Made by a program: the position numbers and the translations under genes. DNA of 64,000 nt. Origin: Arthrobacter sp. 131MFCol6.1 (GTDB taxonomy: Bacteria > Actinomycetota > Actinomycetes > Actinomycetales > Micrococcaceae). The number at the start of each line of letters is the position of its first letter. Within the stretch, counting starts at the first letter, position 1. This document shows positions 35,789 to 46,348 of this stretch, piece after piece. Where the stretch lies: contig NZ_KB895546.1 of NCBI RefSeq assembly GCF_000374925.1, forward strand, positions 124,001 through 188,000, read 5' to 3'. Below the pieces are notes generated by a model. That model was given only the letters and a program-made list of their open reading frames with translations, had not been told where the DNA came from and searched no databases.

Positions 35789-36253
35789 ATGACTGCAACT
35801 ATTCAGAGCCCGCGTAGCGGAAAGATCCAGCCGAAGTACCGTCGCACCGGCGGCTCCAAGGGCAACTTCGAGATGCTCGCCTGGCTCTTCATGCGCCTCT
35901 CCGGCGTCGTGCTGGTGGTGCTGATCTTCGGCCACCTGACCGTGAACCTCCTGGTCGGCGAGGGCATCCACGCGATCGACTTCGGCTTTGTGGCCGGCAA
36001 GTGGGCCGATCCGTTCTGGCAGTTCTGGGACCTGGCCATGCTGTGGCTCGCCATGCTGCACGGCACCAACGGCGTCCGCACGATCATCAATGACTACGCC
36101 GAGAAGGACGCAACGCGCCTTTGGCTGAAGATTGTGCTCTACGCGGCCACCACGGTCATCATCATCCTGGGCACCCTGGTCATCTTCACGTTCGATCCGT
36201 GCCCCGTGGCCAACGGCGTCCAGCTTCCCGGCGGCTTCTGCCCCGCGCCATAG
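35789..36253 (+). CDS. sdhD: Succinate dehydrogenase hydrophobic anchor subunit
   Basis: 154 residues with three hydrophobic segments. The segment MLHGTNGVRTIINDYAE and an earlier His (FGHLTVN) are expected haem/quinone-site residues. The start follows sdhC by 3 bases; then comes a 178-base gap before sdhA, which is long for this operon and holds inverted repeats. Confidence 0.92.
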   Translation: MTATIQSPRSGKIQPKYRRTGGSKGNFEMLAWLFMRLSGVVLVVLIFGHLTVNLLVGEGIHAIDFGFVAGKWADPFWQFWDLAMLWLAMLHGTNGVRTIINDYAEKDATRLWLKIVLYAATTVIIILGTLVIFTFDPCPVANGVQLPGGFCPAP

Positions 36254-36260
36254 GGGCTCA

Positions 36261-36325
36261 GCCGTAACGGAGGAATCGCCGCGGACCGCAGCCCGTCCGG
36301 GCAGGAACCGGCGGTCCGTCACGGC
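36261..36325 (+). repeat. Inverted repeats in the sdhD-sdhA gap
   Basis: GCCGTAACGGA (36261-36271) pairs with TCCGTCACGGC (36315-36325) with one mismatch. CGGACCGC (36282-36289) pairs with GCGGTCCG (36311-36318). The two helices share TCCG (36315-36318), so they exclude each other. Confidence 0.55.
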
Positions 36326-36431
36326 AACTGATCTTGCCTGCCGAGCGCAGGCGCAGATTGCACGAGACTTCACCGGGCAGGCGCGGCCTGCCGGTGGTTT
36401 ATAGCGAATTTTGAGAGAAAGAGCGTCTGGT

Positions 36432-38231
36432 ATGCAGGTCCATAAGTACGACGTCGTGATCGTCGGTGCCGGTGGCGCCGGGATGCGCGCGGCGATCGAA
36501 TCAGGTCAGCGCGCCCGAACAGCAGTACTGACCAAGCTCTACCCCACCCGGTCCCACACCGGCGCGGCGCAGGGCGGCATGTGTGCAGCCCTGGCCAACG
36601 TCGAGGAAGACAACTGGGAGTGGCACACCTTCGACACCATCAAGGGCGGCGACTACCTGGTTGACCAGGACGCCGCCGAGGTCATGGCGAAGGAAGCGAT
36701 CGACGCCGTCCTGGACCTGGAAAAGATGGGCCTGCCGTTCAACCGCACGCCCGAGGGTCGCATTGACCAGCGCCGTTTCGGTGGCCACACCCGCGACCAC
36801 GGCAAGGCACCGGTCCGCCGTGCCTGCTACGCCGCCGACCGCACCGGCCACATGATCCTGCAGACCCTGTACCAGAACTGCGTCAAGCACAACGTCGAGT
36901 TCTACAACGAGTACTACGTCCTGGACCTGCTGACCGTCGAAGAGGACGCTGTCCGCGAGGACGGCACACCGTACAAGCAGAAGCGCGTTGCCGGCGTCGT
37001 ATCCTACGACCTCGCCTCCGGCGAACTGCACGTCTTCCAGGCCAAGTCCGTGGTGTTCGCCTCCGGCGGCGCCGGCAAGGTCTTCAAAACCACCTCCAAC
37101 GCCCACACCCTGACCGGCGACGGCATGGGCATCGCGTTCCGCCGGGGCATCCCCCTGGAGGACATGGAATTCTTCCAGTTCCACCCGACCGGCCTGGCCG
37201 GGCTGGGCATCCTGCTCTCCGAGGCCGCCCGCGGCGAAGGCGCGATCCTGCGCAACTCCGAGGGTGAACGCTTCATGGAGCGCTACGCGCCCACCATCAA
37301 GGACCTCGCCCCGCGCGACATCGTGGCCCGCTCCATGGCCAACGAAGTCCGTGAGGGACGCGGCTGCGGCCCGAACAAGGACTACGTCCTCCTGGACCTG
37401 ACGCACCTTGAGCCTGCGCACATCGATGCCAAGCTGCCGGACATCACCGAGTTCGCCCGCACCTACCTGGGTGTGGAGCCGTACACGGAGCCGGTTCCGG
37501 TGTTCCCGACGGCGCACTACGCCATGGGCGGCATCCCCACGAACATCAGCGCCGAGGTCCTCCAGGACAACGACACGGTGGTCCCGGGCCTCTACGCCGC
37601 CGGCGAGGTCGCCTGCGTCTCCGTCCACGGCTCCAACCGCCTGGGCACCAACTCGCTGCTGGACATCAACGTGTTCGGCAAGCGCGCCGGCATCGCCGCC
37701 GCCGAGTACGCCAAGACCGCCGACTTCGTGGAGCTCCCCGTTGACCCGGAGGCCTACACGCTGAACCTGCTGGACCACGTCCGCACCTCCGACGGCACCG
37801 AGAAGGTCGCTGCGATCCGCAAGGAACTGCAGGACACCATGGACGCCAACATGCAGGTGTTCCGCACCGCCGAGACGCTGAACCAAGTCCTGAAGGACAT
37901 TGCCTCCTTCGAGGAGCGGTACCAGCGCATCAGCGTCCAGGACAAGGGCAAGCGCTTCAACCTGGACCTGCTCGAGGCAGTGGAGCTGGGCTTCCTGCTC
38001 GAGCTCGCCAAGGTCATGACCGTGGCGGCCCTGCACCGCGAGGAATCCCGCGGCGGCCACTTCCGCGAGGACTTCCCCGAGCGCGACGACGAAAAATTCA
38101 TGAAGCACTCCATGGCGTACAAGGATGACCACGCCCCGGCGGACGGTTCCGCCGAGGCTATTGCCGGCATCCGGCTTGCCACCAAACCGGTGGTCTTTAC
38201 GCGCTACGAGCCGATGGTGAGGAAGTACTAA
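36432..38231 (+). CDS. sdhA: Succinate dehydrogenase flavoprotein subunit
   Basis: 599 residues from ATG 36432. Oxidises succinate to fumarate. FAD-binding VVIVGAGGAGMRAAIE at the N-terminus, the covalent-FAD His in RSHTGAAQGG, the active-site region FGGHTRDHGKAPVRRAC and C-terminal HGSNRLGTNSLLDINVFGKR are all intact. An in-frame TTG seven codons upstream is less likely. Cytoplasmic, bound to SdhB; 1 base separates it from sdhB. Confidence 0.97.
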   Translation: MQVHKYDVVIVGAGGAGMRAAIESGQRARTAVLTKLYPTRSHTGAAQGGMCAALANVEEDNWEWHTFDTIKGGDYLVDQDAAEVMAKEAIDAVLDLEKMGLPFNRTPEGRIDQRRFGGHTRDHGKAPVRRACYAADRTGHMILQTLYQNCVKHNVEFYNEYYVLDLLTVEEDAVREDGTPYKQKRVAGVVSYDLASGELHVFQAKSVVFASGGAGKVFKTTSNAHTLTGDGMGIAFRRGIPLEDMEFFQFHPTGLAGLGILLSEAARGEGAILRNSEGERFMERYAPTIKDLAPRDIVARSMANEVREGRGCGPNKDYVLLDLTHLEPAHIDAKLPDITEFARTYLGVEPYTEPVPVFPTAHYAMGGIPTNISAEVLQDNDTVVPGLYAAGEVACVSVHGSNRLGTNSLLDINVFGKRAGIAAAEYAKTADFVELPVDPEAYTLNLLDHVRTSDGTEKVAAIRKELQDTMDANMQVFRTAETLNQVLKDIASFEERYQRISVQDKGKRFNLDLLEAVELGFLLELAKVMTVAALHREESRGGHFREDFPERDDEKFMKHSMAYKDDHAPADGSAEAIAGIRLATKPVVFTRYEPMVRKY

Positions 38232-38232
38232 G

Positions 38233-39015
38233 ATGAGCGCTGAACTCGCTGAGCCAGCATCCAAGATCGAGCTGCCCGCCGGCGTCGGCGGCGGCGGGGA
38301 AATCCCGTCCTTCGACGTCACCCTGCGCGTGCGCCGCTACAACCCCGAGGTCTCCGAGGACGCCACGTGGGATGACTTCAAGGTCACCATGTACGGCACC
38401 GACCGTGTCCTGGACGCCCTGCACAAGATCAAGTGGGAGATGGACGGCAGCGTCTCCTTCCGCCGTTCCTGCGCCCACGGCGTCTGCGGCTCCGATGCCA
38501 TGCGCATCAACGGCCGCAACCGCCTCGCCTGCAAGACACTGCTGAAGGACCTGGACACGTCCAAGCCCATCACGGTCGAGCCGATCAAGGGCCTGCCGGT
38601 GGAGAAGGACCTGATCGTGGACATGGAGCCGTTCTTCCAGTCCTTCCGCGAAGTCATGCCCTTCCTGATCAACCGCGGCCACGAGCCCACCAAGGAACGC
38701 CTGCAGTCCGCCGAGGACCGCGAGCGGTTCGACGACACCACCAAGTGCATCCTGTGCGCCGCGTGCACCTCGTCCTGCCCGGTGTTCTGGACCGACGGGC
38801 AGTACTTCGGCCCGGCGGCGATCGTCAACGCGCACCGCTTCATCTTCGATTCCCGCGATGACGCCGGCGACATGCGCCTGGAGATCCTCAACGACAAGGA
38901 AGGCGTGTGGCGCTGCCGCACCACCTTCAACTGCACCGAGGCATGCCCCCGCGGCATCCAGGTCACGCAGGCAATCGCTGAGGTCAAGCAGGCCATCCTG
39001 TCCCGCAAGATCTAA
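38233..39015 (+). CDS. sdhB: Succinate dehydrogenase iron-sulfur subunit
   Basis: 260 residues. Ligands of three clusters are visible: SCAHGVCGSDAM plus RLACKTL for [2Fe-2S] (Cys80, Cys85, Asp88, Cys100); CILCAACTSSCPVFW and CTEACPRGI for [4Fe-4S] and [3Fe-4S]. The first ~25 residues are a Gly/Ala-rich extension typical of actinobacteria. Last gene of the operon, followed by a strong terminator. Confidence 0.97.
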   Translation: MSAELAEPASKIELPAGVGGGGEIPSFDVTLRVRRYNPEVSEDATWDDFKVTMYGTDRVLDALHKIKWEMDGSVSFRRSCAHGVCGSDAMRINGRNRLACKTLLKDLDTSKPITVEPIKGLPVEKDLIVDMEPFFQSFREVMPFLINRGHEPTKERLQSAEDRERFDDTTKCILCAACTSSCPVFWTDGQYFGPAAIVNAHRFIFDSRDDAGDMRLEILNDKEGVWRCRTTFNCTEACPRGIQVTQAIAEVKQAILSRKI

Positions 39016-39062
39016 GGACCGGTTCCACCGGCCGCATTACCGGCTTCACCTTCAGTAATTAC

Positions 39063-39110
39063 CGACGACGGCGCCTCTCACCTTCCGGGTGGGGGCGCCG
39101 TCGTCGTTTC
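39063..39110 (+). terminator. Terminator of sdhCDAB
   Basis: Perfect 13-bp arms CGACGACGGCGCC / GGCGCCGTCGTCG, with partial inner pairing, followed by TTTC, 48 bases after the sdhB stop. Confidence 0.88.
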
Positions 39111-39148
39111 CGCCCGCAATGATTCGCCCTCAGATGAAAGGGGACGCC

Positions 39149-39913
39149 GTGTCCCGCTCAGAAAAAGTCTCGTTCCAGGGTTCCACCGGCGAGCGGCTCT
39201 CCGGCGTGCTGGACCTGCCGGAGGGACCGGTCAAGGGCTGGGGCGTGTTCTCGCACGGCTTCACCCTGGGCAAGGACAGCCCCTCGGCGTCGCGGATGTG
39301 CAAGGCCCTGGCGGACAACGGCGTGGGGATGCTCCGGTTCGACAACCTGGGGCTCGGCGAGTCCGCGGGAATGTGGTCGGAGGGGTCCTTCAGCCACAAG
39401 GTGGCCGACACCGTCAAGTCCGCCGAATTCATGCGGGACTCGGACCGGCGGGTCTCCCTGCTGGTGGGCCACTCTTTCGGCGGCGCGGCCGTCCTGTCCG
39501 CCGCACGGCAGATCCCGGAGCTGAGGGCCGTGGCCACCGTGGGTGCCCCCTTCTCCCCCAAGCACGTGGCCCACGTCTTTGACGCGGCCCTGGACCGGAT
39601 CCTGAGCGAGGGAAGCGCGGAGGTGGACCTCGGCGGCAAACGGGTGGAGATCCGCCGGCATTTCGTGGAGGACCTCGAGAACGCGGACCTGACGGACTGC
39701 ATCCGGCAGCTGCACAAGCCGCTCATGGTGCTGCACTCCCCCACCGACAACACGGTGGGGATCGAAAACGCCAGCACCATCTTCCAGACGGCACGCCACC
39801 CGCGCAGCTTCGTCTCGCTGGAGGGCAGCGACCATCTGCTGACCGGCAAGGGCCAGGCGGCGCGTGCGGCGAAGATTATTTCGGCGTGGGCCGACCAGTA
39901 CCTCGACGCCTGA
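39149..39913 (+). CDS. Alpha/beta hydrolase
   Basis: About 254 residues from GTG 39149, picked because AAAGGGGA precedes it; in-frame ATGs at 39119 and 39134 are alternatives. Alpha/beta-hydrolase fold: oxyanion region FSHGFTLGKDSPSAS, nucleophile elbow GHSFGG, acid Asp in HSPTDNTVG and His in EGSDHLLTG. Resembles the hydrolase part of proteins that in other bacteria are fused to an OsmC domain. Substrate unknown. Its 3' end overlaps the convergent BrkB gene by 38 bases. Confidence 0.85.
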   Translation: MSRSEKVSFQGSTGERLSGVLDLPEGPVKGWGVFSHGFTLGKDSPSASRMCKALADNGVGMLRFDNLGLGESAGMWSEGSFSHKVADTVKSAEFMRDSDRRVSLLVGHSFGGAAVLSAARQIPELRAVATVGAPFSPKHVAHVFDAALDRILSEGSAEVDLGGKRVEIRRHFVEDLENADLTDCIRQLHKPLMVLHSPTDNTVGIENASTIFQTARHPRSFVSLEGSDHLLTGKGQAARAAKIISAWADQYLDA

Positions 39914-41081
39914 ACGCGGCGGCCAGCGGCCTGCGGCGGCCCCGCTGTTCGACCGGCGTTTTGCCCGGCTGGACGCGCCGGGCACCCCAGCCGGTGCTCG
40001 CCGCGGCGGGCCCGGCTTTGAGGTCCTCCTCTCGGATCGCCACCCACGCGGCACAGATCACGTACACCTGGCTGACCAGGTTGAACCAGATCAGCAGGCC
40101 GATGATGATGGCGAAGGGCGCCAGAATGGGGTTCTTGCCCGCGCTGGCCAGCAGCTGGGTGCTGAAGATCTGCAGGATGGTGGTGCCCACCGCCGCGAAG
40201 GTGGTCCCTTCCAGCAGGGAGCGCCGGGCCGGCTTCAGCCCCGCGGCCACCCGGTACATGATCAGGGCGGTGCCCCAGCCGAGCAGCAGCGGGACGAGGA
40301 TCGTGACGGAGGTCGTCAGCGGCCCGGCAACTACCGGCTCGAGGCCCAGTTGCTCGGTAACCCATCCGGCGGCCGTGCCGAAGATCAGCGAGGCTGCGGA
40401 GCTGACTACCAGGGCCACCCCCATCAGCAGCAGCGTGCCGACGTCCTTAAGTATCTGCAGGATCGGATTCATCACCAGGGGGCCAAACTGCATCATGCTC
40501 CGCGTACCGTCGCGGATGCCGCTGATCCAGCCCAGGGCCGTGAACACCGTCACCACGGCGGCGATCCCGGCGGCCCAACCCAGGCTGGTGGGGTTGAGCA
40601 GCTCATAGGGGTCAACCAGCCCCTCGCTGCCGTCGACCTGCAACAGGCCGGGCGCGGCGGCGGCCACACTCTTGATGACCTGGTCCAGCAGGGCCGGATG
40701 GTCGCTGAGCACGAGCCCGGCCAAGGACAAGCCGGTGGCCAACAGACCCGTGATGGAGAAGAACATCCGGAAGCCAATGCCGGCACTCAACAGCGGGCCA
40801 CGCTGGCGGAGGTAGTGCGAGTATACGCGCAGGGGCAGCAGCATGTTCAGCCGGGCCAGGAACCAGTTCATCATCGCAATCAGGGACGCGATCGTCCCGC
40901 CGCCGGAGCGCCGAACCCTGCCCCACTCGACCCTCTTGCGGATGACTTCCAGTTTCAGCCCGGCCAGATCGGTGGGGAGCGGCGGCTTATCGGGCGCCTG
41001 CGGTGCCGTCCGGGCCTCTGTCGTGGTCAGGTTTGGTCCCAAAATCAAGCTCTTCCCGTAGCTGCCAGATGCCGTTGTCAT
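39876..41081 (-). CDS. YihY/virulence factor BrkB family membrane protein
   Basis: 401 residues with about six hydrophobic segments and family motifs LSAGIGFRMFFSITGLL and GLLIWFNLVSQVYVICAAW. Function of the family is unsettled (once misnamed RNase BN). The ATG at 41081 lies within the 2'-5' RNA ligase gene, giving a 95-base overlap; no other good start occurs before MMNWFLARL about 65 codons later. The C-terminus is basic and Arg-rich and overlaps the hydrolase gene tail to tail. Confidence 0.85.
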   Translation of the reverse strand: MTTASGSYGKSLILGPNLTTTEARTAPQAPDKPPLPTDLAGLKLEVIRKRVEWGRVRRSGGGTIASLIAMMNWFLARLNMLLPLRVYSHYLRQRGPLLSAGIGFRMFFSITGLLATGLSLAGLVLSDHPALLDQVIKSVAAAAPGLLQVDGSEGLVDPYELLNPTSLGWAAGIAAVVTVFTALGWISGIRDGTRSMMQFGPLVMNPILQILKDVGTLLLMGVALVVSSAASLIFGTAAGWVTEQLGLEPVVAGPLTTSVTILVPLLLGWGTALIMYRVAAGLKPARRSLLEGTTFAAVGTTILQIFSTQLLASAGKNPILAPFAIIIGLLIWFNLVSQVYVICAAWVAIREEDLKAGPAAASTGWGARRVQPGKTPVEQRGRRRPLAAAFRRRGTGRPTPK

Positions 41082-41598
41082 CGTGCTCGTAAAGACCCAT
41101 GCTAGCGACCGGAAACGTGGCCCTGTAATCCTTCAGGACCGTTTCGGCCTCGTCGAGGCTTTCCGGGGCGACGTCATGGGCCACGGTAACGTGCGGGTGG
41201 TAGCCGAACGGCAATTCCCGCTCCAGCGGGCCGGACTGCAACTGGCGGTGCAGGTTCACGCAGTCCCCGAATCCGTCCTCGACGTTCAGGAAGACCACCG
41301 GGGACACCGGCCGGAAAGATCCGGTCCCCGCGATGGTCACCGTGAAGGGCTCCTGCCGCCGGGCCACGTCCCGGACATGGCGCTGGGTCGCAGCCCAGTC
41401 CTGCGTCATGGTGGTGGTGACCAGGGTGATGTGTGCCGGGACGACGGCGGCCATGGGATCCCCGAAGGATGCCCGCCAGCGCTGGAGCTCCTCGGCGATG
41501 TCCGCCGGGAACCTCAGGATCACACCGATGCTGATGCCTTCGCTGCGCTGTCCGTTCGACGAGGCGGCTTTCGCGGTGACTTTGCTGACGGAGGACAT
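40987..41598 (-). CDS. 2'-5' RNA ligase family protein
   Basis: 203 residues from ATG 41598. Two-histidine phosphoesterase superfamily: HITLV (about residue 57) and HVTVAH (about 136) are the paired H-x-T/V motifs. Members (ThpR/LigT, 2H phosphoesterases) act on cyclic phosphates or 2'-5' linked RNA ends; the cellular role is unclear. 4 bases after trpS, so in one transcription unit with it. Its 3' end overlaps the BrkB start. Confidence 0.85.
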   Translation of the reverse strand: MSSVSKVTAKAASSNGQRSEGISIGVILRFPADIAEELQRWRASFGDPMAAVVPAHITLVTTTMTQDWAATQRHVRDVARRQEPFTVTIAGTGSFRPVSPVVFLNVEDGFGDCVNLHRQLQSGPLERELPFGYHPHVTVAHDVAPESLDEAETVLKDYRATFPVASMGLYEHDDNGIWQLREELDFGTKPDHDRGPDGTAGAR

Positions 41599-41602
41599 TG
41601 AC

Positions 41603-43569
<1,967 letters not shown>

Positions 43570-43579
43570 CCGATCCACT

Positions 43580-44149
43580 CTAGTCGATGATGGTTCCGCT
43601 GACGGGAGCGTCATCGCCGCCCGAGGATTTGATCATGTCCCGCGCGTTGGTGGCGGTGATCTCGATGGTCTCCAGAGCACGGCTGATCGTATCGCGGTCC
43701 GCCGCCTCGCCCTTCGCCCGCTCCTGCTCGACCACACGGACCTGGACCTGGACAATCTTGAAGGAGTGGTCCAGCTTCATGTCCCGGATGCTGTCCGCTG
43801 CGCGGCTTTCGCTCACCACACGGGTGCCGCCGTGGTCCGCACTGGCCGTCGCCGGCGGCCGCCCGGCGGCGGCGTTGAACGCGTTCTGGGCCTCGTTCAG
43901 CCTGGCCCCGGCCTTCTTGGCGGCCTTCTGGATGCTGAACACGACGAAGGAGGCCAGCGCCAGCCAGAAGCCGGCGATGATCGCCACGATCCAGCCCACG
44001 ACGTCGTTCTGGTTGGCCGCGAAGATCACGGCCACCACGAACGCGATGATGAAGACCAGCAGCCCCGGACCGCTGATGCGGAACATGGAGTACCGGCCGC
44101 GGGCCGTGGTGTCGTTGGACGTGGACGAGGAGCTACCCAGAGATTGCAT
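43580..44149 (-). CDS. Small membrane protein with coiled-coil region, unknown function
   Basis: 189 residues from ATG 44149. Short Ser/Thr-rich N-terminus, two adjacent hydrophobic helices (about 30-75, LLVFIIAFVVAVIFAAN and WIVAIIAGFWLALASFVVF), then a soluble helical region with many charged residues (about 80-185: DMKLDHSFKIVQVQVRVVEQ; ALETIEITATNARDMI). No catalytic motif. I do not recognise the family. It is immediately upstream of xth, with 10 bases between. Confidence 0.75.
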   Translation of the reverse strand: MQSLGSSSSTSNDTTARGRYSMFRISGPGLLVFIIAFVVAVIFAANQNDVVGWIVAIIAGFWLALASFVVFSIQKAAKKAGARLNEAQNAFNAAAGRPPATASADHGGTRVVSESRAADSIRDMKLDHSFKIVQVQVRVVEQERAKGEAADRDTISRALETIEITATNARDMIKSSGGDDAPVSGTIID

Positions 44150-44223
44150 GAGCCCATTATCGCAAACGGGGCCGGCCGCCCGCTGCGCTTCCACCCCGGG
44201 CGAACGCCGCCCCGGCGCTGAGC

Positions 44224-44580
44224 CTAGGTCAGGACAAGACAGAACGGGTGGCCGCTGGGGTCCGTGTAGACCCGGAAGGTCTTGCCGCCGCCCGTCTGGC
44301 GCGTGGCGCCCAGCCGGAGGACTTCCGCCTCTCCGGCGTCGAGGTCCCCGACTTTCACGTCCACGTGCATCTGCTGCGGGTGCTCGGCGTCGGGCCACTG
44401 CGGCCGGACCAGTCGGTCCACGCGCTGGAAGGCGACGGCGGGACGATCGGCGGCGTCGCCAATCGAAATCCACTCCTCTTCCTCCTGCACCCGGATCATA
44501 CCCAGCAGCTCCTGGTAGAAGCTGGCCAGGGTGTCAGGGTCCTCGCAGTCGATGACGAGGGCCTGCCATTGTCCGATCAT
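44224..44580 (-). CDS. VOC (glyoxalase/dioxygenase-like) protein
   Basis: 118 residues from ATG 44580. One glyoxalase-like domain of the DUF-type variant: starts QALVIDCEDPDTLASFYQEL and ends TDPSGHPFCLVLT, with HVDVKVGDLDAGEAEVLRLG in the middle. Metal ligands of true glyoxalases are only partly conserved, so enzyme activity is uncertain; antibiotic-binding or small-molecule binding is possible. Stands between two minus-strand units. Confidence 0.82.
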   Translation of the reverse strand: MIGQWQALVIDCEDPDTLASFYQELLGMIRVQEEEEWISIGDAADRPAVAFQRVDRLVRPQWPDAEHPQQMHVDVKVGDLDAGEAEVLRLGATRQTGGGKTFRVYTDPSGHPFCLVLT

Positions 44581-44618
44581 GGGTTCTCCTATTCCAGGGA
44601 CGGCTACTTGCGGGACGG

Positions 44619-45467
44619 CTACTTGAGGAACAGTTTGCCCAGGCGGCTCGTGGTGAGCAGGACGCCGAGGGCAATCATGACCAGGTAGTAGCCGATGTGC
44701 ACGGCGGTGGCCGGGGTGAACACCCCCACGCTGATCTGCCGCAGCAGTTCCACGCCGTGCCACAGCGGCATGGCCTGGATCAGCCACTGGACGGCCTGCG
44801 GGTAGACGCTGAGCGGGTAGAACGTGGCACTGAAGAGGAACATCGGCAGCATGATGAAGTTGATCCAGTCCATTTGCTGGAATGTCTTCATGAAGCTCGT
44901 GATCCCCATGCCGAAGCTCGCGAAGCCGAAGGCGATCAGCACCGAGGCCGGGATCATCAGGATGGCCCACGGTGTGGTGATGAGGCCCATCAGGCCCATC
45001 ACGGCCGTGAAGCCGGTGGCGTACATGGCCCCGCGCAGCAGGGCGAGGAAGATTTCGCCCATGGCAACATCCAGCGGCCCCAGCGAGGTGTAGAGCATGC
45101 CCTGGTACAGCTTGGCGAAGTTCATCTTGAAGAAGACGTTCCACGTCGAGTCGTAGACGGCGCCGTTCATGGCGGACACGGCCAGCAGCGCCGGCGCGAT
45201 GTACGCCGCGTAGCTGATTTCCTGCCCGCCCGGGCCCTGGACCGACCCGACAATCGCGCCCAGGCCCACCCCCATGGAGATCAGGTACAGCACGGGTTCA
45301 AAGAACCCGGAGGCCATGACCATCCAGTTGCTGCTCTTGGTGGCCATGAGCCCGCGGGCGACGACGGCGCGGACATTGCGGGAGTAGATGGGCCCGAAGC
45401 GGCGGCGGCGCGCGGCTTCGGTGACGCTGTGGTCCCCGGTGTTGAAATTTCCGGTCAGGACGCTCAT
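44619..45467 (-). CDS. ABC-2 type exporter permease 2
   Basis: 282 residues from ATG 45467, overlapping the first permease by ATGA. Six hydrophobic segments with the ABC-2 signature PMFLFSATFYPLSVYPQAVQW. It resembles the DrrB/NodJ group of drug or polysaccharide exporters. Third gene of the ATPase-permease-permease operon. Substrate unknown. Confidence 0.88.
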   Translation of the reverse strand: MSVLTGNFNTGDHSVTEAARRRRFGPIYSRNVRAVVARGLMATKSSNWMVMASGFFEPVLYLISMGVGLGAIVGSVQGPGGQEISYAAYIAPALLAVSAMNGAVYDSTWNVFFKMNFAKLYQGMLYTSLGPLDVAMGEIFLALLRGAMYATGFTAVMGLMGLITTPWAILMIPASVLIAFGFASFGMGITSFMKTFQQMDWINFIMLPMFLFSATFYPLSVYPQAVQWLIQAMPLWHGVELLRQISVGVFTPATAVHIGYYLVMIALGVLLTTSRLGKLFLK

Positions 45468-46348
45468 GAGGCCATCCTTTTGGCGAACTTGCGTTTGGTC
45501 AGGACCCAGCCGGCAACCGCCAGGGTCAGCAGGAAGAGGACGTGGACGATGGTGAGCCACGGCGCTTCCTCGTACCCGTAGCTGACCACGCGGCCAAGCT
45601 CCGTTCCGTGCCAGATCGGAGAGATCCAGCCGATCCAGCGGACTGCGAGCGGGAGGGTGTCCAGCGGGAAGAACGTGCCGGAGAACAGGAACAGCGGCAT
45701 GACAATGAACCGCATGACCATGGCGAACTGGCCCTTGTCGTGCTGGATAGTGGCCGCATAGGCCATGAGCGGCAGGCCGAAGGACAGGCCGGCGAGCGTG
45801 GCGATGAGGATCGACACCCAGCCCCACGCGCCGGGGGCGGCGCCGAAGAGCGCGACGACGGCGAAGTAGATGGCCGACTGCAACAGGAAGCGCACCGTCA
45901 CGGCGATGATCTGGCCGCCGGCGATCTGCTCGGGAGTCAGCGGCGAGGCGTGCGGGCCGTAGTAGACACGCCGCCACTTGAAGCCGTCCATCACGGGGAA
46001 AGTGAACTCGTTGGCCGCCGTCATGACGGCGGCCGAGATCAGCAGGGCCGGCGCGATGAACGTCAGGTAGCTGACCCCGCCGAAGACGCCGGCGCCGTTG
46101 GACTCGACGAGGGTGGCCAGGCCAACGCCCATCGCGAACAGGTAGGCCACCGGCTGTCCCACGCCGTACATCACGATGGTCCAGCCGTAGCCCTTCATGA
46201 CCCGCAGGACCTGTTCGGCGTAGTAGAACGCGCCCCAGCGGCGGGCGCGGGCGGCCGAGACTTCCGGCGAGTGCGCGCGCAGGGCCGTCCCCGCCGCCGT
46301 CGTCCCCGCCGCCTGAATTGGCTGAGTCAACTCTTCCTTCTTAGTCAA
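45464..46348 (-). CDS. ABC-2 type exporter permease 1
   Basis: 294 residues, six hydrophobic segments, signature VMPLFLFSGTFFPLDTLPLAVRW near residue 200. Paralogue of the next gene; together they form the channel. Its start overlaps the ATPase stop by 8 bases, indicating co-translation. Confidence 0.88.
   Translation of the reverse strand: MTKKEELTQPIQAAGTTAAGTALRAHSPEVSAARARRWGAFYYAEQVLRVMKGYGWTIVMYGVGQPVAYLFAMGVGLATLVESNGAGVFGGVSYLTFIAPALLISAAVMTAANEFTFPVMDGFKWRRVYYGPHASPLTPEQIAGGQIIAVTVRFLLQSAIYFAVVALFGAAPGAWGWVSILIATLAGLSFGLPLMAYAATIQHDKGQFAMVMRFIVMPLFLFSGTFFPLDTLPLAVRWIGWISPIWHGTELGRVVSYGYEEAPWLTIVHVLFLLTLAVAGWVLTKRKFAKRMAS

Noticed and set aside
36501-38321. A 606-codon open frame antisense to sdhA
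   Set aside because: Val/Asp/Gly/His-rich shadow sequence; sdhA on the plus strand has all catalytic motifs.
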